Assembly (NCBI GenBank): GCA_946221495.1
Contig: CAMIFA010000004.1
Span: 1-64,000 of the forward strand
DNA: 64,000 bases
Direction of reading: 5' to 3'
DNA from: an uncultured cyanobacterium
GTDB lineage: Bacteria > Cyanobacteriota > Cyanobacteriia > Cyanobacteriales > Chroococcidiopsidaceae
Position numbers and translations under genes: made by a program. Below the pieces are notes generated by a model. It did no database searches, was not told the origin of the DNA, and saw nothing but the letters and a program-made list of their open reading frames with translations. Positions 44,392 to 53,684 of the stretch are shown in pieces (positions within the stretch are counted from its first letter, which is position 1; each line of letters opens with the position of its first letter).

Positions 44392-44883
44392 ATGACTGCT
44401 TCTAGTCTGCAATTAAAGCGATCGCCTTGGTCAACAATTACTATCCTGACTTTGGGCTTCTGGCTAAGTAGTAGTCTAGTTTTAGATTGGGTGATTATAC
44501 CTAGTCTTTACGTTTCTGGGATGATGGCTCAAACTGGGTTTGCTTCAGCAAGTTATCTAATTTTCTGGAATTTTAATCGCATTGAATTATTGTGTGCGGC
44601 TTTAGTTGTCACAGGTGTATTAGTTCTTGATACCCAACTTGCCATAATTAATTGGCGCAGAGGAGCTATTGTTTTATCTCTACTACTGCTAGCTGTAGCT
44701 CTAGTTGATACTTATTTCTTAACACCGCAGATGTGTGCTGCGGGACTGCAATTGAATTTGTTTGAAGCTACTAAAATGTCTGCAACAATGACTCAGTTAC
44801 ACACTGGTTACTGGGTACTAGAAGCTATGAAGTTAGTTGCTGGTGGTACACTTCTAGGTTGGTGCTTCCGCCAGCAAAATTAG
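44392..44883 (+). CDS. Four-helix integral membrane protein, DUF4149-like
   Basis: 163 residues with four transmembrane helices at about 15-45, 60-82, 90-110 and 140-160. The early WLSSSLVLDWVIIPSLY segment and a Trp-Asn-Phe-Asn-Arg motif recall DUF4149-type proteins, whose function is unknown. GAGG precedes the ATG. AGTCATTAGT heptamers follow the stop. The assignment is tentative. Confidence 0.6.
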   Translation: MTASSLQLKRSPWSTITILTLGFWLSSSLVLDWVIIPSLYVSGMMAQTGFASASYLIFWNFNRIELLCAALVVTGVLVLDTQLAIINWRRGAIVLSLLLLAVALVDTYFLTPQMCAAGLQLNLFEATKMSATMTQLHTGYWVLEAMKLVAGGTLLGWCFRQQN

Positions 44884-45008
44884 CGCAATAGTCATTAGTC
44901 ATTAGTTGAGGACTTATGCACACTCTTAGTTAATAGTTCCTAGTCATTAGTAGCATTTCTTAGGTTTGTACCCCGCCTCTAGTAGGTGGGGATTTTATTA
45001 AGGAGCAA

Positions 45009-45302
45009 TTAATTTTCTTCAGAACCTGCAGCAGCGCCGTCAAACCATAGCAGGCGCACAGCAAGGATAATAAACCCCACAGCAGCGATCGCCTTAACTA
45101 AACGTACTGGTAATAACTGCGGCGCAATTGATCCCGCTAACACTCCTAGCAAACTTGTTAATAATAGCGCTGCGGCTGTTCCCAAAAATACTGCTCGTGG
45201 CGAATGAGAACCACTGAGGGCGATCGCTGCTAATTGGCTTTTATCTCCTAATTCCGCCAAAAACACTGTAATAAAACTTAGTCCTAGTAAATTCCAGTCC
45301 AT
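45009..45302 (-). CDS. UPF0016/GDT1 half-transporter, second half
   Basis: 97 residues with three membrane helices and one copy of the family signature E-x-G-D-(K/R)-(T/S): LAELGDKSQLAAIAL. UPF0016 (TMEM165/GDT1) proteins export Mn2+ or Ca2+ and normally contain two such halves in one chain. Here each half is its own gene, and the partner lies 23 bases upstream, so they likely form a heterodimer. In Synechocystis family members protect against manganese excess. Confidence 0.9.
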   Translation of the reverse strand: MDWNLLGLSFITVFLAELGDKSQLAAIALSGSHSPRAVFLGTAAALLLTSLLGVLAGSIAPQLLPVRLVKAIAAVGFIILAVRLLWFDGAAAGSEEN

Positions 45303-45325
45303 GTCTTAACCCTATATAACTACGG

Positions 45326-45736
45326 CTACAACTGCACCACATCCCACAACAACATCGCAGCGATTAGCAGTAAGCTTACACCCGTTAACTTTTGCATTGT
45401 TCTAGGCGCTAGTCTATTTGCCAACCACCGCCCTAAAAGCACACCTAACAAGCTAGTTGTTATCAGTGCAGCAGCAGATCCTAAAAATACTACCCAAGGC
45501 GACTGGGATTGAGCGCTCATTAGTAGAGTTGAAAGTTGGGTTTTATCGCCAAATTCTGCCAAAAAGATCGTTAAAAATGTCGAGCCGAAAATCCCTGATG
45601 ATTGCTTCTTAGGCGGCTTTTGAGGAATATCAGGAACTTCTTGATCAAGAGCGATCAATGTAAAAGAGTTTGTCTGATCTTCAGTCAATGCTTGGCAAGA
45701 CAAGTTAGCAGGACTAGAACAAAGTAGATCAATCAC
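45326..45736 (-). CDS. UPF0016/GDT1 half-transporter, first half
   Basis: 136 residues starting at a GTG at 45736. A soluble N-terminus of about 45 residues precedes three membrane helices and the signature LAEFGDKTQLSTLLM. Compared with the downstream half it has the T variant of the signature and a longer leader. The two genes are on the same strand with 23 bases between them. Probable role is Mn2+ (or Ca2+) efflux across the thylakoid or plasma membrane. Confidence 0.88.
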   Translation of the reverse strand: MIDLLCSSPANLSCQALTEDQTNSFTLIALDQEVPDIPQKPPKKQSSGIFGSTFLTIFLAEFGDKTQLSTLLMSAQSQSPWVVFLGSAAALITTSLLGVLLGRWLANRLAPRTMQKLTGVSLLLIAAMLLWDVVQL

Positions 45737-45828
45737 AGGTTTTCAGCTAAATTGTTTTCATATTCTTTTCATTTTCTTGTATGCTTGTTACAAAAATCAA
45801 CCCCGCTTGATAAAACGTAAGAATTAGC

Positions 45829-46176
45829 TTAAATACTTATAGCGCGATCAAAACTCAACATTTCGAGACTGCGATCGCCGTAAACTGAGTAAATTTGCTG
45901 ACGACAACAGTCAATCGCAAAGTCGTTCAATTCTTGAGGTTCAATGCCGTACATATCCTCAAAGACTTCTGATTCTACGCGACAAAAACGCGGACGCTCT
46001 TGGTAAATCCGGCATTCTCGGGTAACTTTGTCATAATTAACACACCAGCCGTCTTTACCCACCATGCTGAGATATAACTTCAATTCCTCTGAAGATAGAT
46101 ACTCAGGCAAATCTGGACGTTCAGCAGGAGCGAGATGACAACAGGCTCCACATTGTATACATTGCCAATTAGCCAT
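45829..46176 (-). CDS. YkgJ-type cysteine-cluster protein
   Basis: 115 residues with the CIQCGACCHLAP motif at the start and further cysteines (WCVNY, CRIYQERPRFCR, DCCRQQIY). The CxxCGxCC pattern suggests bound zinc or an iron-sulfur cluster. The family is widespread and poorly characterised. It lies upstream of the UPF0016 pair on the same strand, possibly in one transcript, and is divergent from psb30. Confidence 0.85.
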   Translation of the reverse strand: MANWQCIQCGACCHLAPAERPDLPEYLSSEELKLYLSMVGKDGWCVNYDKVTRECRIYQERPRFCRVESEVFEDMYGIEPQELNDFAIDCCRQQIYSVYGDRSLEMLSFDRAISI

Positions 46177-46378
46177 AATTTAAAGTTAAGCTTTAATCTG
46201 ATTTCTTTGAGCTTAACGATTTTAGCTTCACCCCAGCCTGGATGAGAGAAGTGAAGGATTCTTTGTTGTTTCTTATAGATTTATTAAGTTAATTTAATTA
46301 AGCGATCGCTCTCCAGTTAAGATCAGATCCGAGTTTTTAATTAAATAATTAAATTGGTTAAGTCAATTCGGAGGAACA

Positions 46379-46519
46379 ATGGACTTTTTATCGGGAATTT
46401 CTGATGCAGTAACCACCTTCCAGTGGGAAACTCTTTTCCAATTAGTAAGTGTCACATTTATTATGCTTGCTGGTCCAGCAGTTATTGCTGTACTTGCTTT
46501 TCGTAACGGTAATCTGTAG
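46379..46519 (+). CDS. psb30: Photosystem II subunit Psb30 (Ycf12)
   Basis: 46 residues with one membrane helix. The C-terminal half (TLFQLVSVTFIMLAGPAVIA then VLAFRNGNL) matches Psb30/Ycf12, including the AGP and the final GNL. It sits at the edge of PSII near PsbK and PsbZ and helps stabilise the complex. GGAGG lies six bases before the ATG. It is too short for many gene callers. A terminator follows at 46558-46588. Confidence 0.92.
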   Translation: MDFLSGISDAVTTFQWETLFQLVSVTFIMLAGPAVIAVLAFRNGNL

Positions 46520-46527
46520 AACTAATA

Positions 46528-47760
46528 CTAAAAAATACCAGCATTTGAGTATTGAGGGGGAGAGGTAATAGCTACCGTCTCCCTTTTTAGTGGGTTAGAG
46601 TTATTTTGAAAAGAGTTTAAATTACCGTAAATTTCTTGCAATACACCTTGCTGATTTTTACTACCAATTAGTAATGACCACGACATATCGAACTGCCACA
46701 GATACATAGTACCAGGGTGGTCAGCAATATTACGAAGCTTTCTAATTTGATCAATCCTAGAAGCAGCTATTTCTCCTTTATCCATCCATTGTGATAATGG
46801 ATGTTGCCACTGCTGAAGAAACTGTTTGATTAGTTCTCGATCAGCTTCACTTACCTTATTACTATAATTAACTGTACAATATAAATTATTGTAATTAAAA
46901 ACATTTATCTGTTTTAAACCATTTTTTGTAAAAGTTTCCCACTGGCTTGATAGTAAAATTGGTAAATTTCCTAGAGTATATTCGCCGCATAACCTTAGAG
47001 TAATTCCTCCAATTTCAAAGGTGTTTGCCAATACATTAATTTGAGTGCTATTAGTATATAAAAATTGATATAATTCTTTGAAAAAAGGAGCAACAATTTC
47101 TCTCTCAGCCACAATACCTAGTGGATGTCCAGCAGTTTTATAGTCGGCAATTTGACCTGTAAAATTATCTGATTTAATTAGTAAGTAATTTCTATAAGCA
47201 TGACAAAGTTCTCTTTGACTAGATGGATGCAGAGATTCCCAAACGGAGTTACCTAGTTTAGATATAATCTTTTTCTGTATCTGCTTAATAGGAAGAATCT
47301 GGGGAAGCTGATTTAACTCATCTTCTAGTTGAGCAATACGCTGGATCTGAATTTCAATAATAGATTCCTGCTCTTGCATAGAATTTTGTAATTGAGCAAG
47401 TTTTTGTTTCTGTTCATTTGAGATAGATTGAGTTTGCTCAATAATATTTAGTTTTTGATTTAAAATATTAATTTGTTTATTTTTGCTATCAATTATTCGC
47501 TCTTTCTCTATAAGCAATTGATTTTTTTCTACTATCTCTAAAGCGCTAATAGCTGCTTTGATTAAATTATAGAAATAAGGTTGAGAAACATCAATTTTTC
47601 TAGAACTTTCGCGTCTTTTTCCTTGAAGCCCAAATTTTTTACCTTGCTCAATTGCTATTACTTCCCCTTCCTCATTACTTATTCGCAATTCTTTAGATGA
47701 CTCAGACTTAATTATGCAACAAGTGTATTTGCGCTTGTAGTAGTAGAATTCAGCTTTCAT
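46528..47760 (-). CDS. Coiled-coil protein with a RecJ-type C-terminal domain and HEPN-like motif
   Basis: 410 residues. Residues 1-80 (KAEFYYYKRKYTCCIIKS, GEVIAIEQGKKFGLQGKRRE, SQPYFYNLIKAAISALEI) match the last 82 residues of the RecJ encoded just upstream. Next comes a coiled coil (about 85-155) and a C-terminal domain (about 165-360) containing RKLRNIADHPG, an R-N-x3-H motif as in HEPN-fold proteins. The very end overlaps the psb30 terminator. I know no named family. The shared domain and adjacency suggest a role linked to RecJ, possibly in repair or in defence. Confidence 0.75.
   Translation of the reverse strand: MKAEFYYYKRKYTCCIIKSESSKELRISNEEGEVIAIEQGKKFGLQGKRRESSRKIDVSQPYFYNLIKAAISALEIVEKNQLLIEKERIIDSKNKQINILNQKLNIIEQTQSISNEQKQKLAQLQNSMQEQESIIEIQIQRIAQLEDELNQLPQILPIKQIQKKIISKLGNSVWESLHPSSQRELCHAYRNYLLIKSDNFTGQIADYKTAGHPLGIVAEREIVAPFFKELYQFLYTNSTQINVLANTFEIGGITLRLCGEYTLGNLPILLSSQWETFTKNGLKQINVFNYNNLYCTVNYSNKVSEADRELIKQFLQQWQHPLSQWMDKGEIAASRIDQIRKLRNIADHPGTMYLWQFDMSWSLLIGSKNQQGVLQEIYGNLNSFQNNSNPLKRETVAITSPPQYSNAGIF
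46558..46588 (+). terminator. Rho-independent terminator of psb30
   Basis: GGGAGA-GGTA and TACC-G-TCTCCC form a stem with a single bulge, followed by TTTTT. It lies about 40 bases after the psb30 stop and inside the last codons of the convergent coiled-coil gene. Confidence 0.75.
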
Positions 47761-47861
47761 ACCAGTTTCTGGTTAACAAGTAAAGTGTTAACTCAGAATA
47801 GCTAAATATAATAAATTAAGGTAGTAATTTAAGTTGTCTTTTGAAAAGATTTATGTTTTCT

Positions 47862-49898
47862 TTATAAAAGATGTGTCTTTGCTATTTCTAAAGCACTAAG
47901 AGCAGCTTGAATTAGGTCATAAAAATGTGGCTTGGATAAATCAACCTCTGTTGCATCTTCGCGCTTACTGCCTAATAAACCAACTGTTTTTCCTGACTGA
48001 ATGGCTAGAATTGTACCTTCAGAGTTTTTAATTCTTAATTCTGCTAGAGAATCTCTTTGAAACACCCCACAGCTATAACTGCGCTGCTTATAGTCAAATG
48101 TAGCTTTTAAAGGGGTAACTGTTAAAGGTAAATAGATATTTGGCTGGGTGGGAAATCTGACACCTAGTAATTCTAATTCAATAGTAGTGTTACCATTCCA
48201 GGTATTTTCTCGCAGTTTGTAGGCAATATCTACACGCGGCGGTAGGGGGAAATAGTCGTACGCCTTTCTCCAAGCGATCGCTTTAATTTTACCCACTTCT
48301 TGTGCAAGTGTTAATTTAAGATGACCTTTACCAACAATTTGCTGTTCAACTACTTGAACATTTGGTGTCCAGAATATCGGATCTGAGTTTTCAATTCCGC
48401 AAGGATGCAGTACATCTAGCTGTTTATAAAGTTGCTGATTAATTTGATTTAAATGTACTTGAGTATCAATTTTTAATAGTGGTTTCAAATGTTCTAGTTG
48501 TAGACATTGATTAGCAAAAAGGCTGAGACGCGATCGCAGTGCTGCTAAATTTTGAGCTGGCAAAGAAAAGCCGCCAGCTGCTTTATGTCCACCAAATTTG
48601 CCTAGTAAATCTTTAGCAAACTCCAAAGCTTCAAATACGTGAAACTCTGGAATTCCTCGCGCTGAACCCCGGATATGGTGTTCATCCTCATAAGTGCCGA
48701 TAAATACAGGCACACCATAACGTTCTAATAAGCGAGAAGCAACAATACCAATAACACCATGATGCCAATTGGGTTGCACAATAACTAAAACGCGCTCTTG
48801 CTGTAAATCTAGATCACTTTGCTGAATCTCTGCGATCGCTTCTTGTTCAATTTGCTCACAAAGTTGTTGGCGACGTGCATTTATTTGTTCGCATTGCATC
48901 GCTCTTTCTAGCGCTAACCCCATATCATCTGTAGTTAATAAATCAATGACAATTTGGGGATCTGCTATCCTACCTATAGCATTAATACGAGGACCAAGCC
49001 GAAAGCCAATATCGTCTGGTTTTAGGGTTTTATTACGATCATTAACGCCACTTACTTGAATTAATGCTTGCACTCCCGCTAGCTGTGATTGAGGTAATTG
49101 ACGCAAGCCACGTTTAATCCAGCGTCGATTTACACCAGTTAAAGGAGCAAGATCGGCAATTGTTCCGAGTGTAAATAGTTCTAAAAGTGGCTTGACTAAG
49201 CCTTTAATTTGACCTAATTGTTGAGCCAAAGATACCGCCAGGATATAGGCAACTCCCACACCTGCAAGTCCACGATAAGGTGAAGATTCAGGTATTAGCT
49301 TCGGGTTGAGGATAGCATCAGCTGGTGGCAATTTTTGGGGTAAATCGTGGTGATCGGTGATGATCACTTTTAAACTTAGTTCTCGCGCCAAGGCGATCGG
49401 CTCATAAGCAGAGATGCCATTATCTACCGTTAAAATCAGCTTGAAGCCTTCGTCGTGGAATTCTTGGATAATTCGATTATTGATGCCGTAGCCTTCTTGC
49501 ATCCGGCTAGGAATGGCGTAATCAACTTGTGCGCCTAACCACCGTAGACTTCGGAGTAATAAAGCAGTGCTAGTCATGCCATCAGCATCATAGTCTCCAC
49601 AAATGGCAATTTTTTGTTGTGTGGCGATCGCGAGTTGCAATAACTCCACACTTAGGGGAAGATCCGGAAATTCCTCTAAAGGTGAAGGTAAGATTTGGGA
49701 TTCTGGATTTAAAAATGCTTGTGCTTGTTCCGGTGTCTCGATACCCCGATTAATTAGTATCTGGCTGACTATGGATGATAGTTGCGTAGCTTCAGCTAGA
49801 TTAGTAGCTAATTGGGGGCAATTGCCAGCTATTTGCCAGCGTTGATTTGGCGATCGTTGAGAGTGATGAGACAATTTAGGGGTAGGTCGGTCTAGCAC
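47862..49898 (-). CDS. recJ: Single-stranded-DNA-specific exonuclease RecJ
   Basis: 678 residues starting at GTG 49898. The DHH phosphoesterase motifs are present: CGDYDADGMTSTALL (motif I), TVDNGISA, ITDHHDLPQ (DHH), and the DHHA1-like part with GGHKAAGGFSL. An OB-like domain follows (about 480-590). The last 82 residues (from LKATFDYKQRSYSCG) are an extra domain not found in E. coli RecJ and repeated at the N-terminus of the next gene. RecJ degrades 5' ends in recombination and mismatch repair. Confidence 0.95.
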   Translation of the reverse strand: MLDRPTPKLSHHSQRSPNQRWQIAGNCPQLATNLAEATQLSSIVSQILINRGIETPEQAQAFLNPESQILPSPLEEFPDLPLSVELLQLAIATQQKIAICGDYDADGMTSTALLLRSLRWLGAQVDYAIPSRMQEGYGINNRIIQEFHDEGFKLILTVDNGISAYEPIALARELSLKVIITDHHDLPQKLPPADAILNPKLIPESSPYRGLAGVGVAYILAVSLAQQLGQIKGLVKPLLELFTLGTIADLAPLTGVNRRWIKRGLRQLPQSQLAGVQALIQVSGVNDRNKTLKPDDIGFRLGPRINAIGRIADPQIVIDLLTTDDMGLALERAMQCEQINARRQQLCEQIEQEAIAEIQQSDLDLQQERVLVIVQPNWHHGVIGIVASRLLERYGVPVFIGTYEDEHHIRGSARGIPEFHVFEALEFAKDLLGKFGGHKAAGGFSLPAQNLAALRSRLSLFANQCLQLEHLKPLLKIDTQVHLNQINQQLYKQLDVLHPCGIENSDPIFWTPNVQVVEQQIVGKGHLKLTLAQEVGKIKAIAWRKAYDYFPLPPRVDIAYKLRENTWNGNTTIELELLGVRFPTQPNIYLPLTVTPLKATFDYKQRSYSCGVFQRDSLAELRIKNSEGTILAIQSGKTVGLLGSKREDATEVDLSKPHFYDLIQAALSALEIAKTHLL

Positions 49899-50151
49899 AG
49901 TAAGGAAGTAGGAACTAGCAAACCATTTTACCCTCTGTTAAGTCATGGTAACTATAAGTTAATTCTTACTGTTGATGCCTTCGATTTAAGATAGTTTATA
50001 AATGCTGAACACGACACTAATATAAACTTCGTATCTTCAAAGTTAAAATTGGATTCTTCTAACAATGTGTGCCGTATTCCATCTGCATCACTTATATAAT
50101 TATTTAGCTTACTAAATGAATCTTTTAAAGCAGGATGTATATAACTTTATT

Positions 50152-50742
50152 TTATATCTCTCCTAATGCTTGCCCTAATGTTGCTTTAGCCTTACCAGTT
50201 ATTAATTGACAAGTTGCTTCTACAGCTAATATGGATTCTTTAATAGAATTTCTATAATCAGGTAATTTGCTATCTGCTAGCAAATCTAATGCTTGTTTTA
50301 ACTGATTAGCAACTGGCTTAAGAGAATTTTCAGCTTCCAACGCTTCCTCTATTTCAGAATTTTCAGCTTCTGAAGTTATCTCTTTAATTTTTGTGCCAAC
50401 AAAGCGAGAAGTATCTGCTGATCGCTCTAATACTTTATTAGAACAATGAATGAATGTTTCATTTATTGAGCAATTAGGAGATTTATTAGCGATAAACTCT
50501 ATAAAATCATAAACTTCATACCATTCACATTTAAAAAACAACTTCTTAGTATTTGATGTGTAGAAGATAAATCGTTGAAGTCATCAATTGGCTTTTTGAA
50601 AAAACTAATTCCAGTTTGTTTAAGTAAATCATTCATACTTTTTCTATTATCAGATAACAAAGCATGAGTATAACCCTTTAGTTGCTCCGAATAAGAAAGA
50701 CTTAAAACTTTCCATAAACTATAGACTATGTCTTGAAATTTT
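50152..50742 (-). pseudogene. AbiJ-like (AbiJ N-terminal/HEPN) abortive-infection gene, frameshifted
   Basis: The conserved pieces are DIVYSLWKVLSLSYSEQLKG, FFKKPIDDFND and, in another frame, LFFKCEWYEVYDFIEFIA, as in AbiJ-NTD4-type proteins; the C-terminal part (SIKESILAVEATCQLITG...) is also typical. The shift occurs near 50545-50550 (one base). The N-terminus is missing, with a stop just before KFQDIVYS. The intact part from 50541 down is open (129 residues). So a phage-defence gene has decayed here, unless the shift is a sequencing error. Confidence 0.7.
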
Positions 50743-50866
50743 CATCTTAACTGCTATGGCGACTGCTATACATCTTATAAATTGCTATCCTACAAAAACA
50801 TTTACGCCTACAAGATATTTGTATAAATCGGAAAATACTTCGTATCTATTTTCGTTACAAATAATT

Positions 50867-52282
50867 TTAAGATTGACGAAAATCCAGACAATGCTGCAAG
50901 AATCGGACTGCAATTTCTGGATGTCCCCCGAAATGGAGATGAATATAGGAAGCATGGATATTGTATAGATGCCATCCCTCTAATGTAGGTGAAGATCGAG
51001 CGTTATATCCTCTTGTTTCAAATAAAGGCTTTGTTGGGATTTCAGACAAATGCGATCGGTGAAACTCATGCCCCCAGACAACCCAACTAGCGCTTAATAA
51101 TGGGCTATCTTGCAGCGCAGTTGCTTGTCTATAACCTAATGTCAGACGTGAACCCATAATAGCTGTTGTCGGTATAGCTCCCACCATTGACCAAGGTTGT
51201 CCATTAAAATCGACAATCTGCTGAGATAAATACATTAGTCCGCCACACTCAGCATAAGTCGGCATCCCTGCTTGGAGCGCCTTTAAAACACCTTCACGAG
51301 CCGGATAATTTTCTGCTAGCTGTGGGGCAAAAACTTCTGGAAAACCACCACCGAAATACAGTCCTTGAACATCTTCGGGTAACTCAGAATCAAGCGGACT
51401 CCAAAAAACTAGCTCTGCTCCAAGCTCTGTAAACAGCTCTAAATTATCGGGATAGTAGAAACTAAAAGCGCGATCGCGGGCAACTGCTAATCTAACAGGT
51501 GAGGAAGAAATAAAGTAATTCCTCTGTCTGCTCTCTTTCAAAGCTTTGAGCGGAGGAAACCTCCGCTCAAACTTTGCGCTGTCTGCTGCCGCCTGTCGCC
51601 TGTCTCCTATCTGCAAAAGTGGCAATAGGCATTCCCAATTGAAGCAGGTATCACCTAAAGTTGCTAGTTGGTCTATTAATATATCTAGTTGCGTAATTTC
51701 TGCTGTAGGTACTAAGCCGAGATGGCGGTCGGGAATTGTGATGTTATCTTGCCGTCGTAGAACGCCTAGAATGGGTAATTGCAGTGGTTCTAGGGCATCT
51801 TTGAGTAATTCTAAGTGGCGATCGCTACCGACACGATTTAACACCACTCCAGCTAACTTCACGCCTGTGTCGAACGAGCGATAACCATGCGCGATCGCTG
51901 CCACAGATCGAGACAAACGACTGCAATCAATTACTAATAAAACTGGTAAATTTAGTGACTGCGCTACATGAGCCGTACTTGCTGTAGAATCTGTGCCACT
52001 CGCGCCATCAAATAGCCCCATCACGCCTTCTACAAGAGCATAATCTACCTCTTGAATATGATAGGCAAAGCATTGTTGCACATAAGTCTCAGAGGTCAGC
52101 ACTGGGTCTAAATTCCGACAAGGACGACCTGTAACGTACTGATGAAACATCGGGTCAATATAATCTGGTCCTACTTTGAAAGATTGTACTTGCAGTTGCC
52201 GACGGCACAAAGACGCTAGTAGGGCAAGCGTCACAGTCGTCTTACCCACACCGCTACGTTCTCCAGCAACTACTAGCGCCAT
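50867..52282 (-). CDS. cobB: Cobyrinate a,c-diamide synthase
   Basis: 471 residues. The N-terminal dethiobiotin-synthetase-like domain has the P-loop GERSGVGKTTVT and GPDYIDPMFHQ, and EGVMGLFDGASG. The C-terminal class I amidotransferase domain (about 270-471) has the nucleophile Cys in TYAECGGLMYL and His in INAHASYIHLHFGGHPE-type context (HASYIHLHF). It amidates cobyrinic acid in (pseudo)cobalamin synthesis. Between the domains, a palindrome (51545-51571) adds KFERRFPPLKALK. B12-type cofactor is also needed by QueG and NrdJ in this window. Confidence 0.95.
   Translation of the reverse strand: MALVVAGERSGVGKTTVTLALLASLCRRQLQVQSFKVGPDYIDPMFHQYVTGRPCRNLDPVLTSETYVQQCFAYHIQEVDYALVEGVMGLFDGASGTDSTASTAHVAQSLNLPVLLVIDCSRLSRSVAAIAHGYRSFDTGVKLAGVVLNRVGSDRHLELLKDALEPLQLPILGVLRRQDNITIPDRHLGLVPTAEITQLDILIDQLATLGDTCFNWECLLPLLQIGDRRQAAADSAKFERRFPPLKALKESRQRNYFISSSPVRLAVARDRAFSFYYPDNLELFTELGAELVFWSPLDSELPEDVQGLYFGGGFPEVFAPQLAENYPAREGVLKALQAGMPTYAECGGLMYLSQQIVDFNGQPWSMVGAIPTTAIMGSRLTLGYRQATALQDSPLLSASWVVWGHEFHRSHLSEIPTKPLFETRGYNARSSPTLEGWHLYNIHASYIHLHFGGHPEIAVRFLQHCLDFRQS
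51545..51571. repeat. Perfect 12-bp inverted repeat in frame in cobB
   Basis: TTTGAGCGGAGG and CCTCCGCTCAAA are exact reverse complements around AAA. It lies in the interdomain linker of cobB and is translated (FERRFPPLK) without breaking the frame. Confidence 0.85.
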
Positions 52283-52354
52283 ATAAAATTTATTGCTGCA
52301 CTTATTGCAGCTCTACCCCTGCTATACAAAATAAAGCTAATTGAGCGATTATCG

Positions 52355-53269
52355 CTACCTTGAGGTTGCTGCTTGGACAACACGCGGGTTAATAATTTTG
52401 CCAGCTGAATCCAAGGTGTATTCAATTATTGCACCAGACTGATCTCTAACAGAACGCACAATTTGCCCAGACCTTCTAGTTTCGTTTACTACTGGCAAAT
52501 TTTTAATATTGGATAATGTTCTACGATTAAGCACTTTACCAGCGTTATCTGTTGTGCTTTCAATAATGTTCCCTGTAGAGTCAATTGTCGTCTGTACAGT
52601 TTGACCAAGGGTATTAACTGTCTGGCTAAGTAAGCCTCCTGGCTGGGTAACGTTGTTCACTGTTTGACCAACAGTTCCCACAGTCCGATCTACTACGCCT
52701 CCTGGTCGTAAAGCATTGTTAGCAACGCCACCAGCAGTACCAACTGTCCGATCAACACTTTGCAGCAAGCGTTCGAGGATTTGGGGATTACGATCAATTG
52801 TTGTCAGGGTACGGTCAATGATCGTCGCAACGTTATCTAGCCTAACTTTCAAGAGTGCTTGAGCTTGGACACCTTTGATCGTGAGGTCTACTTTATCTAT
52901 CCCAACATCCGCTCCTGCTGTTAACTGCAATAAATTTGCTAATCGTGCATCAAGTGAAATATGCGCCCGTAGATTTTCAACTTGTAAATTAATTTCCTCT
53001 ACTGATAAGTTGGGTACATCAAGCAGTACATCTGGCTCATCAGCTGCTGATTGGCGGCGACGGTTATCAGGTTGCACCGGACTTACTGGGGTAGGACGCG
53101 GTGGTAACTGCTGGGTTTGAGTGTTTGTTTGTGACAGTAGTAGGGTAGGAGAAGCGATCGCTGTATTTGGTGTAGCGATACGCCTATCTGTACTCGGCTC
53201 CATAGCCAAAACTGGGCTAGCAACCAAGGTTAGTACAACAGAGCAGCCCAAGTACAAGCACTTTTTCAC
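52355..53269 (-). CDS. Secreted protein of unknown function
   Basis: About 304 residues from a GTG at 53269 that places a signal peptide (KKCLYLGCSVVLTLVASPVLA) at the N-terminus; an upstream TTG would add 28 residues in front of it and is less likely. After a Pro/Gln-rich stretch comes a region with LDVPNLSVEEINLQVENLRA and a helical part, then Gly/Val/Thr repeats (VDRTVGTVGQTVNNVTQPGG) and a C-terminal TLDSAGKII repeat that also occurs as STGNIIES and NAGKVLNR. Probably periplasmic or envelope-associated. The family is unnamed. Confidence 0.65.
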   Translation of the reverse strand: MKKCLYLGCSVVLTLVASPVLAMEPSTDRRIATPNTAIASPTLLLSQTNTQTQQLPPRPTPVSPVQPDNRRRQSAADEPDVLLDVPNLSVEEINLQVENLRAHISLDARLANLLQLTAGADVGIDKVDLTIKGVQAQALLKVRLDNVATIIDRTLTTIDRNPQILERLLQSVDRTVGTAGGVANNALRPGGVVDRTVGTVGQTVNNVTQPGGLLSQTVNTLGQTVQTTIDSTGNIIESTTDNAGKVLNRRTLSNIKNLPVVNETRRSGQIVRSVRDQSGAIIEYTLDSAGKIINPRVVQAATSR

Positions 53270-53684
53270 GGTTTGTTTTCTCGATATATAAATTTGCTCA
53301 AAAATCCAGAAGCTTTGATTATCTAAGACTACAAAATGTAACAAGCAAGTCAAAAATTATTGCTAGATTAAGCAATTGCTACTTGTTAGTAGAGATATTT
53401 CAGGTCAAAGATGTATCTGACTATCTCTTTCTAGATAGCCTTAAATAATAAAAGTACGAGACCAACTTAATTCACCTCTACTTAGCACACAAGCGAAATT
53501 TTACTGAGAAACTGCACTACTTTTACTGTTATCTATTACTTCTTTTCAGTGAAAATACAGTGATATAGCTATATTTTTTATAGTGCGTAAGGCTTTTTCA
53601 GATTAAACTACATCAAACATTACCTGTCTAGGTAGACTTTGGTTGCCTGTTCCTAAGAATCTGCCACAGCTTGGAAAACAATTA
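53270..53684. other. Intergenic region
   Basis: About 415 AT-rich bases between two minus-strand secreted-protein genes. I see no gene, repeat or clear regulatory site. Confidence 0.5.
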
